Origin: Candidatus Poribacteria bacterium WGA-3G
GTDB taxonomy: Bacteria; Poribacteria; WGA-4E; WGA-3G
Length of the DNA: 64,000 nt
NCBI GenBank assembly: GCA_000406005.1
Contig: ASZN01000004.1
Coordinates: 1-64,000, forward strand
Direction: 5' to 3'
A program made the translations under genes and the position numbers. This document shows, piece after piece, positions 1 to 10,600 of this stretch. Numbering within the stretch: position 1 is the stretch's first letter; every line of letters begins with the position of its first letter. The notes under the pieces are model-generated. The model made no database searches. It had not been told where the DNA came from and saw only the letters and a program-made list of their open reading frames with translations.

Positions 1-44
1 ATATGAAAATGCGATTGTTTTGAAAAAGTTTCTTGATTTTTAGA

Positions 45-113
45 GCATGAGATGGCATCCTAATAGTTCATAGAAGAACAACTTTCGGTGAACATTAGGA
101 GGACATCTCATGC
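45..113 (+). promoter_or_regulatory. Hairpin sequestering transposase RBS and start codon
   Basis: Bases 45-64 and 94-113 are an inverted repeat matching at 18 of 20 positions. The stem continues with GTTC (66-69) pairing with GAAC (90-93) past one bulged base. The right arm contains the AGGAGG ribosome-binding site (97-102) and the ATG at 110. Transcripts entering from outside would fold and hide the start. A transcript starting inside the element, downstream of the left arm, would not. Comparable protection is known for IS10 and IS50. Confidence 0.75.
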
Positions 114-1264
114 GTCATAAGATTATCAAATCTACACTCTTTTTTCAAGACCTATTTTCTTCTTACTTTCGGCGGATAAGGCAGCGAACCGTTGAGACGC
201 TACTTCTGCTCGGCATTTGCCACTTCTTTGGGCTTTACAACCCGAATCAAGTCGCCGATGCCTTGAAGCTTCCTAAAGCACGTCTTTATCGCAATCTTGG
301 TTCTCTGAGTCTTTATCACTCGAAATGTTTGAATCTGCGACTCGGATGTGCGATGGCAGTCGATTTCATCAAAGACACTGAAAGTAAGAGTGCTTCAACG
401 AAATCACGGCGGTGTATCACTGTCAGTGTCGATGATAGCAATCTCCCTCGGGACGCAGAAACAATCGCTTATTGTTCAAAGTATTACTCGAAAGAACATA
501 ATGCCCCGATTTGGTGTCAGAACATCTTAGGCATCACCGTGAAGATTGGAGACATTGTGCTGCCATTAGACATGCGTCTCGTCAGTAAACAAGGACGTGG
601 CAACACAGATAAACCGACGCTCGTTATCACAATGCTCAAAGAAGTCTTAGCGTTCTTTGATGCCCACGGCATAGACCTGAGAAAGTATCCGATCACCTTC
701 GACTCATGGTATGCGAGCCGGAAACTTAGAGATGCCTTATCAGCGTTAGGGTTTACCTCTACATTGATTCACGGAAAAAACAACTTCGTCATGACCATCG
801 GTGGCAAAAAGGCGAAACTTTCGGTTCATAAAAGACGCATCGAACTAACTGAAGACCCATGGGGGTGCGATAAACCCGTCTATCGTGCCAAGGCAATCAG
901 TCCAACATTTGGCGAATGTATCGTCATCTTCTTTCGCGATCGGGGCAAGATACGAACACTCTTAGTCTTTGGAAAACCCTTACGCGCTTCTGAAGCGATG
1001 CGGATTTGGTCTCAACACCATGGCATTGAACAGTTTTGGCGGTATTTGAAATCCAACCTCCACGTCTCTGCTATGAGTCTACAAAGCAGACAAGGCGCCT
1101 ATGTCAGTCTTGGTATAAAAGTCATGAGCTACCTCATGTTGCTCCAAATCAGTATTTCAGAGAGACGCACATTCCATCAAATACAACTTCAACTCACTGG
1201 GGAAAGACAGACACTTACAGACTTCATAACGCATTTTCATACAATAACACCGAAAGAACCTTGA
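110..1264 (+). CDS. IS4-like DDE transposase
   Basis: A 384-residue transposase. Candidate catalytic acids are D108/D109 (VSVDDSNLPRD), D198 (ITFDSWYAS) and E306 in HGIEQFWRYLKS, which has the spacing and context of the DDE glutamate in IS4-type enzymes. Length is normal for the family. The ATG follows AGGAGG at seven bases and is buried in a hairpin (45-113). A 12-base inverted repeat pairs 2-13 with 1230-1241. If that is the terminal repeat, the element begins at the left window edge and the gene's last codons run past its right end. The reading frame is intact, so the element may be active. The exact IS family was not resolved. Confidence 0.85.
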   Translation: MRHKIIKSTLFFQDLFSSYFRRIRQRTVETLLLLGICHFFGLYNPNQVADALKLPKARLYRNLGSLSLYHSKCLNLRLGCAMAVDFIKDTESKSASTKSRRCITVSVDDSNLPRDAETIAYCSKYYSKEHNAPIWCQNILGITVKIGDIVLPLDMRLVSKQGRGNTDKPTLVITMLKEVLAFFDAHGIDLRKYPITFDSWYASRKLRDALSALGFTSTLIHGKNNFVMTIGGKKAKLSVHKRRIELTEDPWGCDKPVYRAKAISPTFGECIVIFFRDRGKIRTLLVFGKPLRASEAMRIWSQHHGIEQFWRYLKSNLHVSAMSLQSRQGAYVSLGIKVMSYLMLLQISISERRTFHQIQLQLTGERQTLTDFITHFHTITPKEP

Positions 1265-1403
1265 TAATCACTGCTTTACAACAACTTTTGAGAAATATCA
1301 GCTATACAATTCACCCACCAATATATGTCAGAAATGAATACATCGCGCACTGCCGGGCTTCAAGGACCGAGTACTAAATGATTTTGCTGAAAACAAAATA
1401 CAC

Positions 1404-1432
1404 TTGATTTTTTTCCGGAAATGTGCTATGAT
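1404..1432 (+). promoter_or_regulatory. Sigma-70-type promoter for the TIR-like ATPase gene
   Basis: TTGATT at 1404-1409 and TATGAT at 1427-1432 are 17 bases apart. A start near 1439 would give a leader of about 80 bases before the ATG at 1518. The rest of the 1265-1517 gap shows nothing else recognisable. Confidence 0.6.
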
Positions 1433-1517
1433 GTAGGTGTGCATGCAGCATGTTTTCCGTTTCACTCCACCGATAACAGTAGAAAGTCAAACTAGCAAAA
1501 AAGGAGATAATAGCTTA

Positions 1518-3896
1518 ATGTCAAACACAATTCCGAAAGCATTTTTTGCGTATCCATCAGAAACACCATTAAGGGAATCTATTCAGGAAACCGTTCGTAT
1601 ATTAAACGCAGCTGGTCAAGTAAATATTAGAACTTGGGAAGACTGCAAAATTGGCGGGAATTTTATCATTGACACTATTTGTCGCGAGATCAATGAAGCC
1701 GATCTTTTCTTTGCTGATTTAACCGGTCTTAATGCTAATGTGATGTTTGAACTCGGTTATGCTATAGCGTGTGACAAACGGATATGGTTGATATTTGATG
1801 AATCATATACTGAATGGAGAAAAATGTTTCATCAGTTGAAAATTTTAACGACGATTGGATACGCTTCCTGTAGCAATTCTCAAGAGATTATTTCGGAATT
1901 TTATACGGACAATCCTATTGAGGACCTAGACAACACAATTTTTCGTACAGCAATAGAACCAGGTTTAAAACCAGGCGGGTACCACAGCATTTTGCATTTG
2001 AAGAGTCAGCATGAAAATGAAGCCGCTGTGCGTGTGTCCAATCTACTTCAGAAAAGATTATCCAAAAAAATCATTGTTGATGATCCTCGTGAATCTACCG
2101 TGCAGACTCTGACATGGTATGGAAGTCGTGTTTTTGACTGTAAAGGTTTGCTTTGTCATTTTACGAACCCTAAAAGAGAAGGCGCATACCTACAAACTGC
2201 TCGACACGCGCTTGTCTGCGGTATGGCTCATGGTGCGGAAACACCTTTACTTATGATTGCTGAGGGTGATTTTTTGTCGCCGATTGATTATCGTGAGTAC
2301 CTTCACAATTACAGTACAGCCCGTGAAGCACTTAGACATGTGGAGGGATGGCTCCCTTCTGTTGAGCAAACGTTGGAAAGTGAACGGAAGACAACTGTAG
2401 TTCCACGTTCAACAACTAGATTAGCAAGAGACCTCAGAAATTTACGTTTTGGAGACTATGTTGCCGAAAATGAGGAGGAGAATCTTGTAGAACAATATTT
2501 TATTCAAACAGCTGCGTACGATGACGCAATAAGTGGCAGCCAAACGGTGTTTGTCGGACGCAAGGGATCGGGAAAAACTGCTAATCTGATAAAATTAAAG
2601 AATGAACTTAGTAGACATAGGCGAAACGTGGTCTGTGTAATAAAGCCTCCTCCCTATCAAATGGAAAGGATTGTAGATATCCTAAAACAGTATGAACATT
2701 TGGATGTTAAAGGATATACGATAGAAAGTCTATGGAAATTTTTACTTCTTACAGAAATTGCTAACACTGCCTTTAACAATTTAGAGGATTCCCTATCTAG
2801 CGGGATTGATGTGGTAGAACAACGTTTCTATGATTTTGTTAATAACCACAGAGAATTAATTTGTGAAGACTTCTCTACTAGATTAGAGTCTTGCCTTCAA
2901 ATTCTTGAGGAAGCAATAGATGAATCTACTTACGATAAAAATTCCTCCCTGCCAGTCTCTGAGGTTTTGCACAGTGGAATCTTAAGACAATTGCGCGAAG
3001 AACTAGGAATATTCCTTTCAAAAAATCAACGGGTTGCCCTTCTAGTTGATAACCTTGACAAAGCATGGAAACCTCAAAACGGTATAGAGGTTTTGTCTGA
3101 AATTTTGTGGTCTCTGCTAGAAGTAGCACAAGGGCTTTCTATGGAACTTCAAAGGCAGAATAGCAGAAGGCACAGAATATCAATCAGCCTTGCTATTTTC
3201 CTTCGATCCGACATCTTTTATAAGATTAGGAAAGTTGCTCTTGAACCCGACAAAGTAAATTATTCATTGCTAAAGTGGGATGACACAGAATTACTATGCC
3301 GTGTAATAGAGGAACGATTTCTTTCCTCTTTTGAAGAAAACTTAGATCCGGATGTTTTGTGGCAGAAATATTTTTGTCCAACTGTTAATGGAACTTCTAC
3401 AAAGGAGTACATAACGGAAGCCATCTTGAAAAGACCGAGAGATATTATTTATCTCGTAAACGCATCGGTAACAACAGCTATTAATAGGAGGCACACACGG
3501 ATAGAGGAGACAGATATATTGGAAGCAGAAAAGCAGTACTCACAGTACGCTCTTGAGAGTGTTAATGTGGAAAACACTTTACCTGATATTAATCTCGAAG
3601 ACGTTATTCTTGAGTTCGTTGGAATGCCAGCTATTTTGCCTAAGAGTGAAGTAGTAGAGGCGATACGGTTCGCAGGTGTTTCGGCAGAAAAGCTCGAATC
3701 TACGATTGAAGTTCTTCATGATTTAACATTTCTGGGATTAGAAATAGCGGAAAGTCAGTTTGTTTTTTCTGAGGAACCAGAGAGTTCTCGCAAGAACAAA
3801 ATTAGGGCTCGGAGATTTGCAAGAAAAAAAGGACAAGAAGAACGTTTTCAGATACATAGAGTCTTTCGACCATTTTTGGAGATTGAGGATATCTAA
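1518..3896 (+). CDS. Double TIR/deoxyribosyltransferase-like domain protein with Sll1717-type P-loop ATPase
   Basis: A 792-residue protein starting at the ATG behind AAGGAG. Residues 6-100 form a nucleoside-deoxyribosyltransferase/TIR-like fold with FADLTGLNANVMFELGYA. E78 is where such domains carry their catalytic glutamate. A second related domain spans about 155-265. A P-loop ATPase follows, with Walker A GRKGSGKT (347-354), Walker B ALLVDNLDKAW (507-517) and FLRSDIFYKI downstream, as in the Sll1717 ATPase family. TIR-like domains in bacterial immunity often cleave NAD or make nucleotide signals, and STAND-like ATPases sense phage. A sensor-effector defence role is therefore inferred from architecture and neighbours. 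The gene meets the methylase gene tail to tail with a four-base overlap. Confidence 0.75.
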   Translation: MSNTIPKAFFAYPSETPLRESIQETVRILNAAGQVNIRTWEDCKIGGNFIIDTICREINEADLFFADLTGLNANVMFELGYAIACDKRIWLIFDESYTEWRKMFHQLKILTTIGYASCSNSQEIISEFYTDNPIEDLDNTIFRTAIEPGLKPGGYHSILHLKSQHENEAAVRVSNLLQKRLSKKIIVDDPRESTVQTLTWYGSRVFDCKGLLCHFTNPKREGAYLQTARHALVCGMAHGAETPLLMIAEGDFLSPIDYREYLHNYSTAREALRHVEGWLPSVEQTLESERKTTVVPRSTTRLARDLRNLRFGDYVAENEEENLVEQYFIQTAAYDDAISGSQTVFVGRKGSGKTANLIKLKNELSRHRRNVVCVIKPPPYQMERIVDILKQYEHLDVKGYTIESLWKFLLLTEIANTAFNNLEDSLSSGIDVVEQRFYDFVNNHRELICEDFSTRLESCLQILEEAIDESTYDKNSSLPVSEVLHSGILRQLREELGIFLSKNQRVALLVDNLDKAWKPQNGIEVLSEILWSLLEVAQGLSMELQRQNSRRHRISISLAIFLRSDIFYKIRKVALEPDKVNYSLLKWDDTELLCRVIEERFLSSFEENLDPDVLWQKYFCPTVNGTSTKEYITEAILKRPRDIIYLVNASVTTAINRRHTRIEETDILEAEKQYSQYALESVNVENTLPDINLEDVILEFVGMPAILPKSEVVEAIRFAGVSAEKLESTIEVLHDLTFLGLEIAESQFVFSEEPESSRKNKIRARRFARKKGQEERFQIHRVFRPFLEIEDI

Positions 3897-6800
3897 GTCT
3901 CCATGCCGGCATCGCGATATGTCTGTTTAATCAGTGCTTTTTCGGTATCGGTTAAACCATAGAGTTTATACACCAACGCATCTATCTCCCGTTCAATGTC
4001 ACGGACACCATCGCTTTGTGGGTCTGCAAGTATCTGTTCAACCAAACCTGTCAATTCTGCTTTCTGTGCCTCAGTTCGATCTGCTATCGGGACAGCATTC
4101 ATGTATACTTTCTTGAAACGCAATCTGCCACCGTTCCATGGATCATTACGGCAAGGAAATTTGTGTCGGGCATACCAATCAAAAAGTTTACTATTTAGGA
4201 TAGCAAGCAGAGAAAAATCGTTAGTAGATATGAAGTATACTGTGTCCAGTAGAAATGTCTTTGTTGTATCATAAGAACCGTAGAGAAACTTTGCTGTGTC
4301 TGAATAGATAATTTTCGGTTTATTGAAGTCTCGGTAATAAGCTGTATTCGCCTGAATTTCATACCATTTGTAGCTGCCCTTCGATCTCCCGCGCTTTTGC
4401 TCGCGACTTTTCTTTGGTTGGAGATCTACTTTATATTTGCTCAGATACCGTTTGATTGCCGGATACCGCTCAATGTCAGTACCGTGCCGCGTAAAAATCA
4501 GATAACGACCTGTGCTCTCCGCTGTCCACCTTTTAAGATTGCCCCCTCGCAACACCGGTTTTATGAGTTCAGCACTTTTGAAATCCTCAGCAATCAGCTG
4601 CTGACGGACAGATTCATCAATGTCGAATGCCTTGTTATACCCAGTTGTCACGCCACGATGAAAGCTCCCATTCACATATTCTCCCAACGGTGTTCCAGTT
4701 TTCTGCAGTTTCCTTAATAGGTTAAGCGGTTGCAACGATGCCAACGCCCATCCATCTGATGGTAAGTCGTCGGCGTGCATGGAGAAGGCACGTTCCTGAA
4801 ACGCTTCGGAGAGTCGCGGGATGTCAGTCTCATCACAAAAAGTCGAGGCGAAAAAAGTTTCTTTATCCGCTGTAGTGTTTTTAACAACGACGATACAAGT
4901 ATCTACACCTGCCTTAAAAATCGGAACACTCCCAAAATCAAGTAGTTGATGAAAACACATGTTATTAGCAAGAAACACTCGGAGTTCCTCGCCATAGGCT
5001 ATCCTTAAAAACTTATTGGAGGAAATGTAAGAGAGGATCCCGTCTGATCTGAGCAATTCGGTTCCACGCTTATAAAAATAAACATAGAGATCCGCTTGCC
5101 CATCATAAACTTCCGGAAACTGCTGTTCTAAAATTGGCTTAATCGTAACAATCTTTTCCTGACGCACATAGGGTGGATTACTTATGACAATATCAAATCC
5201 ACCCTCTTGGAAGACCTCAGGAAACTCAACCTGCCAGACAAACACATCGGCGTTTGCTTGCCACCCTTGAAGGCTTCTCCTAAGTTCAGCAATCTCTTCG
5301 CGAAGTCTCTGCTTCTCAGGATCTACGTGGGTAACCATGTATTCCCGTTGATGTTCTTGTATCTGTTGAATGAAGTTTTCCTCAAGACCAATCTGCTCAC
5401 TTGATGGTTCCGGTGCGGGGCCGGTCAAACTGTCCCCTGTAGCGACTTTATAGTCTAAGTTGGGCAACGGTTCCGGTATCTCTCCCTCATAATCCACAGC
5501 AAGGCTAAGCCACAAACGGAGCATCGCGATATTGACAGCAAATTCGTCCTTATCCACGCCGTAGAGGTTCTTCTGAATGATGTCAAGTTTGCGTTGATAT
5601 GTTGTTTTAGGGTCCACATTTCTGCTTTTGAAGAGAGCATCCCGCAGGCGAAACAATTCACTCATCATACTAAGTAAATAGGCACCACTCCCACATGCTG
5701 GGTCACATATCCGCAATGTTTGCAGGACTTGTAGCACTCTCTCTGGATCCCGAATTTCCGTCGCATCACCACCATCAACAAATGCTTGAAGGCATTCTGA
5801 GGTCTCATCAGTTTTATTGCGGAGGCAGATTTTCAAACTCTCTCGACACATAAAAGAACTCACTGGCCGCGGCGTGTAGTAACTACCGGTTTCTTCCCTA
5901 CTGGTTACGAGTTCTTCAAACACCTTTCCGAGCATTTCCGGATCAATTGCCACTTCAATATCAAGTGGGGTGGATTCGGTTACCGTGAAGTTATATCGCT
6001 CAAAAAGTTCCAAAATTCCGGCAAACGCCTTATTTGGAATATGGGCAGCGTTTCGGCTGTCATAGTCCTGCATCTCAAAAAGTCCACCGTTAAGGAAGGG
6101 GACCTTCCCGCGACGTTCTTTAATAACTTCAGCAACTTCAGGGGAATCGTGGGGTAAATCTGCCGCAGTCCCGAGTCCATGAAAGAAAACCCAATAGAGC
6201 CGGTCATTGAGAAAGTTTTCGTCTGTTTCTGCTTCCGTTGCATCGAAAAGTGCACGTAAATAATCTTGATCGTCATTATAGGTGAGCCATCCCTTCTTTT
6301 CAATGAAACGGAGAAACATTAGCCGGTTAAAGAGGCGTTGCGTATAGAGTCGCCGTTTTTCCGTTTCGCTTTCTGGAATGCCCTCAACAGCAGTTTCCAC
6401 CTGTCCAAAAACATTTTGATATTCAGCAAAGAATTGTTCTGTGACAGCCTTGACGCTAAACGCCTTTTGCCATGCCTTTAGCCATGCCTCGTCATCTGGA
6501 AACCCGTCGCTTGGAAAAGCAAGCGCGGGGAGGCTATATTCACAAAGTGTACGGATATGTGTATCGCCTTGTTCCCAAGAAAAGATTGAAAGCACAGCGC
6601 GTCGCCAGTTTTCTGTGGTGGCAGCGAAATGTGCAAAGGCAAAACGTTGATAGTCCGTGGTGGTGCAGATAAAAAGGAGGTGGTCGTGTTTCCATGCGGG
6701 GAGGCTTGCATCTCGATCCCGCCTTTCAACAAGTCCGCGTAGGACGCGTCGTAATGCTGTGCGATAGACCCTTTCGCTGTCGAATTGGAGGAAAAAGATG

Positions 6801-7042
6801 CCCCACGGTTGTGTGTCCTCAGCCGTCGGTTGATTGGACGGGAAAGATGGCAACTGTTTACATTCAGGAACTCGCTCTTCAGTCAATTCATCAAGGTCAA
6901 GGTCTTCAGGATCCCAGGGGTACGCGATATCTTCAAGCTCAACGTCTTCCGGAATTGGCCAATCGAGTTTCTCGCGTAGAAAATCTAAAAAGGTGTCAAA
7001 GTCACGGATGTTGTGAATATCGTTTGGTGTTATGTGAAACAT
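3893..7042 (-). CDS. Eco57I-type adenine-specific DNA methylase (type IIG / R-M-like)
   Basis: A 1049-residue protein. A helical N-terminal half contains NGGLFE (318-323) and FEELVT...GSYYTPRPV (376-394). The N6-adenine methyltransferase core has motif I DPACGSGAYL (447-456) and catalytic motif IV NPPY (622-625). The C-terminal part resembles TaqI-like target recognition. It transfers a methyl group from SAM to adenine in DNA. Size and order match Eco57I-like type IIG enzymes and large methylases of BREX/DISARM-type systems. No N-terminal nuclease motif was recognised, so cleavage may come from the PLD-helicase encoded upstream. It lies 28 bases behind the HTH gene, probably in the same transcript. 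Confidence 0.85.
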   Translation of the reverse strand: MFHITPNDIHNIRDFDTFLDFLREKLDWPIPEDVELEDIAYPWDPEDLDLDELTEERVPECKQLPSFPSNQPTAEDTQPWGIFFLQFDSERVYRTALRRVLRGLVERRDRDASLPAWKHDHLLFICTTTDYQRFAFAHFAATTENWRRAVLSIFSWEQGDTHIRTLCEYSLPALAFPSDGFPDDEAWLKAWQKAFSVKAVTEQFFAEYQNVFGQVETAVEGIPESETEKRRLYTQRLFNRLMFLRFIEKKGWLTYNDDQDYLRALFDATEAETDENFLNDRLYWVFFHGLGTAADLPHDSPEVAEVIKERRGKVPFLNGGLFEMQDYDSRNAAHIPNKAFAGILELFERYNFTVTESTPLDIEVAIDPEMLGKVFEELVTSREETGSYYTPRPVSSFMCRESLKICLRNKTDETSECLQAFVDGGDATEIRDPERVLQVLQTLRICDPACGSGAYLLSMMSELFRLRDALFKSRNVDPKTTYQRKLDIIQKNLYGVDKDEFAVNIAMLRLWLSLAVDYEGEIPEPLPNLDYKVATGDSLTGPAPEPSSEQIGLEENFIQQIQEHQREYMVTHVDPEKQRLREEIAELRRSLQGWQANADVFVWQVEFPEVFQEGGFDIVISNPPYVRQEKIVTIKPILEQQFPEVYDGQADLYVYFYKRGTELLRSDGILSYISSNKFLRIAYGEELRVFLANNMCFHQLLDFGSVPIFKAGVDTCIVVVKNTTADKETFFASTFCDETDIPRLSEAFQERAFSMHADDLPSDGWALASLQPLNLLRKLQKTGTPLGEYVNGSFHRGVTTGYNKAFDIDESVRQQLIAEDFKSAELIKPVLRGGNLKRWTAESTGRYLIFTRHGTDIERYPAIKRYLSKYKVDLQPKKSREQKRGRSKGSYKWYEIQANTAYYRDFNKPKIIYSDTAKFLYGSYDTTKTFLLDTVYFISTNDFSLLAILNSKLFDWYARHKFPCRNDPWNGGRLRFKKVYMNAVPIADRTEAQKAELTGLVEQILADPQSDGVRDIEREIDALVYKLYGLTDTEKALIKQTYRDAGMET

Positions 7043-7070
7043 TCAGTTTTCTCAATTATAGAACGGTTGA

Positions 7071-7475
7071 TTAGGCGGGATGTGATTCAGCCACTTGCTC
7101 TGCCTTTGTCTCTAATGGTTCGTTTGATGTCTTTAGTTGTTCGCTTACGAACTCGCTCCTGTCACTCTCTGCTGCCAGAGGTTCAATTGAAAGTTGCCAC
7201 TCGAATGCCTTAAGAATAGCACTAAAGATGTCAAGCTGCAGCGACTCCTCACTAAATAGGAATTTCGAGAGCACTCTTGGAGGCATGCCAGCTCGCTTGG
7301 CGACTTCAGAAATCCCACCTTGTGCTTCTACAACATTCCGGATTCCTTTTAGAAAGAAAGGTATGTCTCCATCAATGAGGTATTCTTCCAATGAGACTTG
7401 GAGATAACTCATTGCTTCCTCTCGGTTGGCGAGTTTTTCAATTAGGAATTCATGCCATGTTGTTAGTTTTTCCAT
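7071..7475 (-). CDS. HigA-like addiction-module antidote / HTH regulator, without toxin
   Basis: A 134-residue protein with NVVEAQGGISEVAKRAGMPPRVLSKFL (about 47-73), the helix-turn-helix of the probable addiction module antidote family. That family normally pairs with HigB/RelE-type toxins. No toxin ORF is seen within 200 bases on either side. It is the first gene of a transcript that continues into the methylase, with its own promoter (7494-7522) and an AAGGAG RBS, so it may act like a restriction-modification controller protein. The tail after residue 100 is acidic and low in complexity. A homologue sits at 31904-32230 beside a broken toxin. The controller role is inference. Confidence 0.7.
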   Translation of the reverse strand: MEKLTTWHEFLIEKLANREEAMSYLQVSLEEYLIDGDIPFFLKGIRNVVEAQGGISEVAKRAGMPPRVLSKFLFSEESLQLDIFSAILKAFEWQLSIEPLAAESDRSEFVSEQLKTSNEPLETKAEQVAESHPA

Positions 7476-7493
7476 CGTTGTGTCTCCTTGTAA

Positions 7494-7522
7494 AGTATAT
7501 CACACATTCTCCGAAAATTCAA
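7494..7522 (-). promoter_or_regulatory. Promoter for HTH-methylase operon
   Basis: On the minus strand TTGAAT (7522-7517) and TATACT (7499-7494) are 17 bases apart, just upstream of the AAGGAG and ATG of the HTH gene. The remainder of 7523-7693 shows no recognised gene. Confidence 0.65.
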
Positions 7523-7693
7523 ATGTGCCCCGTTCAGGGCGGGTGTCCAATTTGAAATTGTTCAGTGGAATATAGTCATAAACAGTTGGACGACTTTTTC
7601 CACCACTGCAGCACGCAAAGCTTGTGAACCTTTTGGATATCGTGTGCAATATTACCAGTCATTTGTCGCTGCATCCCCTTATCAAAATTGTTC

Positions 7694-10600
7694 TTAGGAA
7701 ACCTCCATCCATGCAATGAGTTTGGGTTTCGCTCCGATAGGTGCTTGTATGCGCATAAGATACTTGTGTATGTAGCGTTCAATTTGTTTACGTGCCTCCA
7801 CGAGAGCACCTGGACCGTCTTCAGTCCAGCGCGATGTTTCCTTATCGCATCGCACCTCGGGCCAGATTGCTTCAATATCATCAATAACCTCATCTATATC
7901 AGCATCGTAGAAGTACCACTTAATTTCGCCGTTTGGCATCTCATAACAACAGAAAACGCCAGGGTTCCCGACACGCTCAAGGAGAATCGGTTCACCATCG
8001 CGATTAAGAAAAGGTGGCGGTTCGTGACCCACATCTTTACCAGAAAAAAGACGCATCGGAAGGTCTGGTACCTGTCTCCACAGTTCAGGGTACGATTCAG
8101 AGATGCGTTGACGTTCGAGATTCATCAGTTCCTCAACGTTTTCCGTGCCATCATAACGCTCGTTGAAAAGGCGGAGCGTTTCATTGTCATCATCAGGCGA
8201 AACGAACTGCCCCTCAATACCGAGGGTTCGGCTGATCCGTAGGATTTTACCATCAACACGTTTTCGGAGTTTGAGGATGTCATCAAGTTCCGTTGGTGGC
8301 AGGAAATTCCAGACGTGAACAGTCGGATTTGTGCGATTGAGTCGTGCCTCAATTTCTGGGTCAAGCCGTCGGTCTAATCTACCGATACGTTGCATAAGAC
8401 GGACAGGGTTCCAATGTAAATCGTAATTGACAATGATAGATGCATCTTGCAGGTTAAGCCCTTCGGCGAGGACATCTGTTGTGATGAGTGTTTGAATTGG
8501 CGTGTCAATTTCATAAAGGTCTTTCTGATTGTAGCATGGAGAAAATCGCTCAATAATCTCCTCACGGTTTACCTTCCTTCGGCTATCAATTTGCTCAATA
8601 TTTCTGAAACCGGCGCGCTGCAGCTGGGTGTAGAGATACCGAGCAGTATCGCAGAATTCCGTAAAAATAAGTAACTTCTCATTCGGGTGCTTTTTCAATA
8701 GGTTTAGCAGCTGCTGGAGTTTATCATCTTGCGCTGTAGCAGGTTCACTTGCCAACTGGTCGGCATAGAAAAGCCTGTAGATTCGACTGAGGAGCCCCGT
8801 CAAGAAGTTCATATCGTCCACAACATCGTCAAACAATCTGTCCACATCATGGTCATCAGGAATGAAATCGCCTTCAGTTTCGATCGAGGCGAGGTCGTCC
8901 TCCTCTTCAGCAGGATTGGTAGCGACAAATCGTTGTAGATTTTCCGAGGTAGTTTGTGATGAAATTCCATCTTCTTGAAGTCGTTCTAAGATGTGATCTT
9001 GGACAACGCGCCACCATCTCCGATTTGTGCCTTCCCACATTTCAAAACGTTCGGGAGCGTGTTTTTTTAGCCAGTCCGCCATCTTGAGGAGCAGATTCTC
9101 AATAGTCGCCTCAAATGCTCGCCATGAACTTTCCAAGCGTTTGAGTACAAGCGTCCGGATGAGACCTATAACTTGCTTTTCGCGCTGTTCAATCCCTCTT
9201 TCTGGCTTTTTATGATACTTGACAGTGTTATAAATTGCCAGATTGAGAAACGGATTATGTCGATCAAAGGCAGCTTGCAGTTCGTCATAGAGTGTCCGAT
9301 AAACACGCCGAAGCGAGTAGTCAACCGTAGGTTCTATAACGCGCTCTGGGAAGAGGATATCTGTTCCTGATTCCATCTCAGCATCCTTGATATATTTTCG
9401 GCTTCGCTGGATGAGTACCTGTTTTAACACAGGATTTTGACGCAGGAAATCGCGTTCCTCTACCTCTTCAACAATTTCGGTATCTTCATTCTCAAGCTGT
9501 TTTTCAATATCGCGGAAGTGCTTACGAAAATCATGCATGCCGATGCTGGCGAAGTGCCCGCTGTTGCCCTGCGCGAAATAATTAATCAGATGAGAAATAT
9601 CGTTGACACTGTTATTGATCGGTGTAGCAGTGAGGAGATAAAGTTTTTTGTTTCCCGCAAGTTCCATCAGAAGCCTCCCGCGATTGGAACTTGGATTTCG
9701 GAAATGGTGTGCTTCATCTATAATAATAACATCCTTGTGTTCTCGAAAGTACTTAAGATCACCTTCGCTTATTCGACTTTGGCGACCGAAATCGGTATGT
9801 CGACTTATATCGTAGTGCTCGCGGAGTAGGCGACCATACTTCGGTTCAAGTTGGCGATTAATCTGACTTTTCCAAACGCTTTCCTCAATCGATTTTGGGG
9901 TGATGAGCAGAACGCGTTTGTTATCCCTTAGATAACGCTCAAGCAACATCAAGCCGATGTACGTTTTCCCGCTACCGACACCATCACAGATCAGCGCGCC
10001 ATTCCATGTATCTGCTATCTGGAGAGCGGCGTGGTAACCATCTTTTTGGTACTGCGACAACGTCCGGTAAATCACCGATTCGTTTTCTTCCCATTCATCG
10101 GCGGGTTTCTCGCGTCCTCTAAAGTAGGCGTGGAGGGATCTTGCGTAGACGGTAAAAGGTGGGTATTCTCTAAGGTGCCGTTGAATCGTGCGAAGCAGTT
10201 CCTCCTTCACCTCAGAGGCTTCCTCCCAGCGTTCATCGTACCAATCATTGAGTTTTTCGATATGCGTAGCGTCAGTGATAAAAGAATTTAACTCTACATT
10301 TTGGTTAAGACCTGGGGTGGTGAAGTTAGAACTACCGACGGTAGCAAAGTCAACAGGACTGGAATTTTGGGCGCGCATCACGTTAAGTTTCGCATGAAAC
10401 TTGGCTTTATCATAAACACGCACAGCAATTTTCCCGCGGCGAATTGCGTCTCGGACAGCAGCAAGTCCTTGGAGGGTATCATCCCGCTCTTTTACGGATT
10501 CAATATTAGCATCAGTAGCATCTTGCAAAGCTTTGACGAGGAGATCTTTCGTGCGCTTTGTCGTCTCGTCACCCATCAGGAGACGGATGCCATCAAGATG

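Noticed and set aside
6694..7213. Plus-strand ORFs over the start of the methylase operon
   Set aside because: They are antisense to well-supported genes, with no motif.
7576..7693. Small ORF remnant after the helicase stop
   Set aside because: It lies partly inside the helicase gene in another frame, and the outside part has no recognisable family or RBS.
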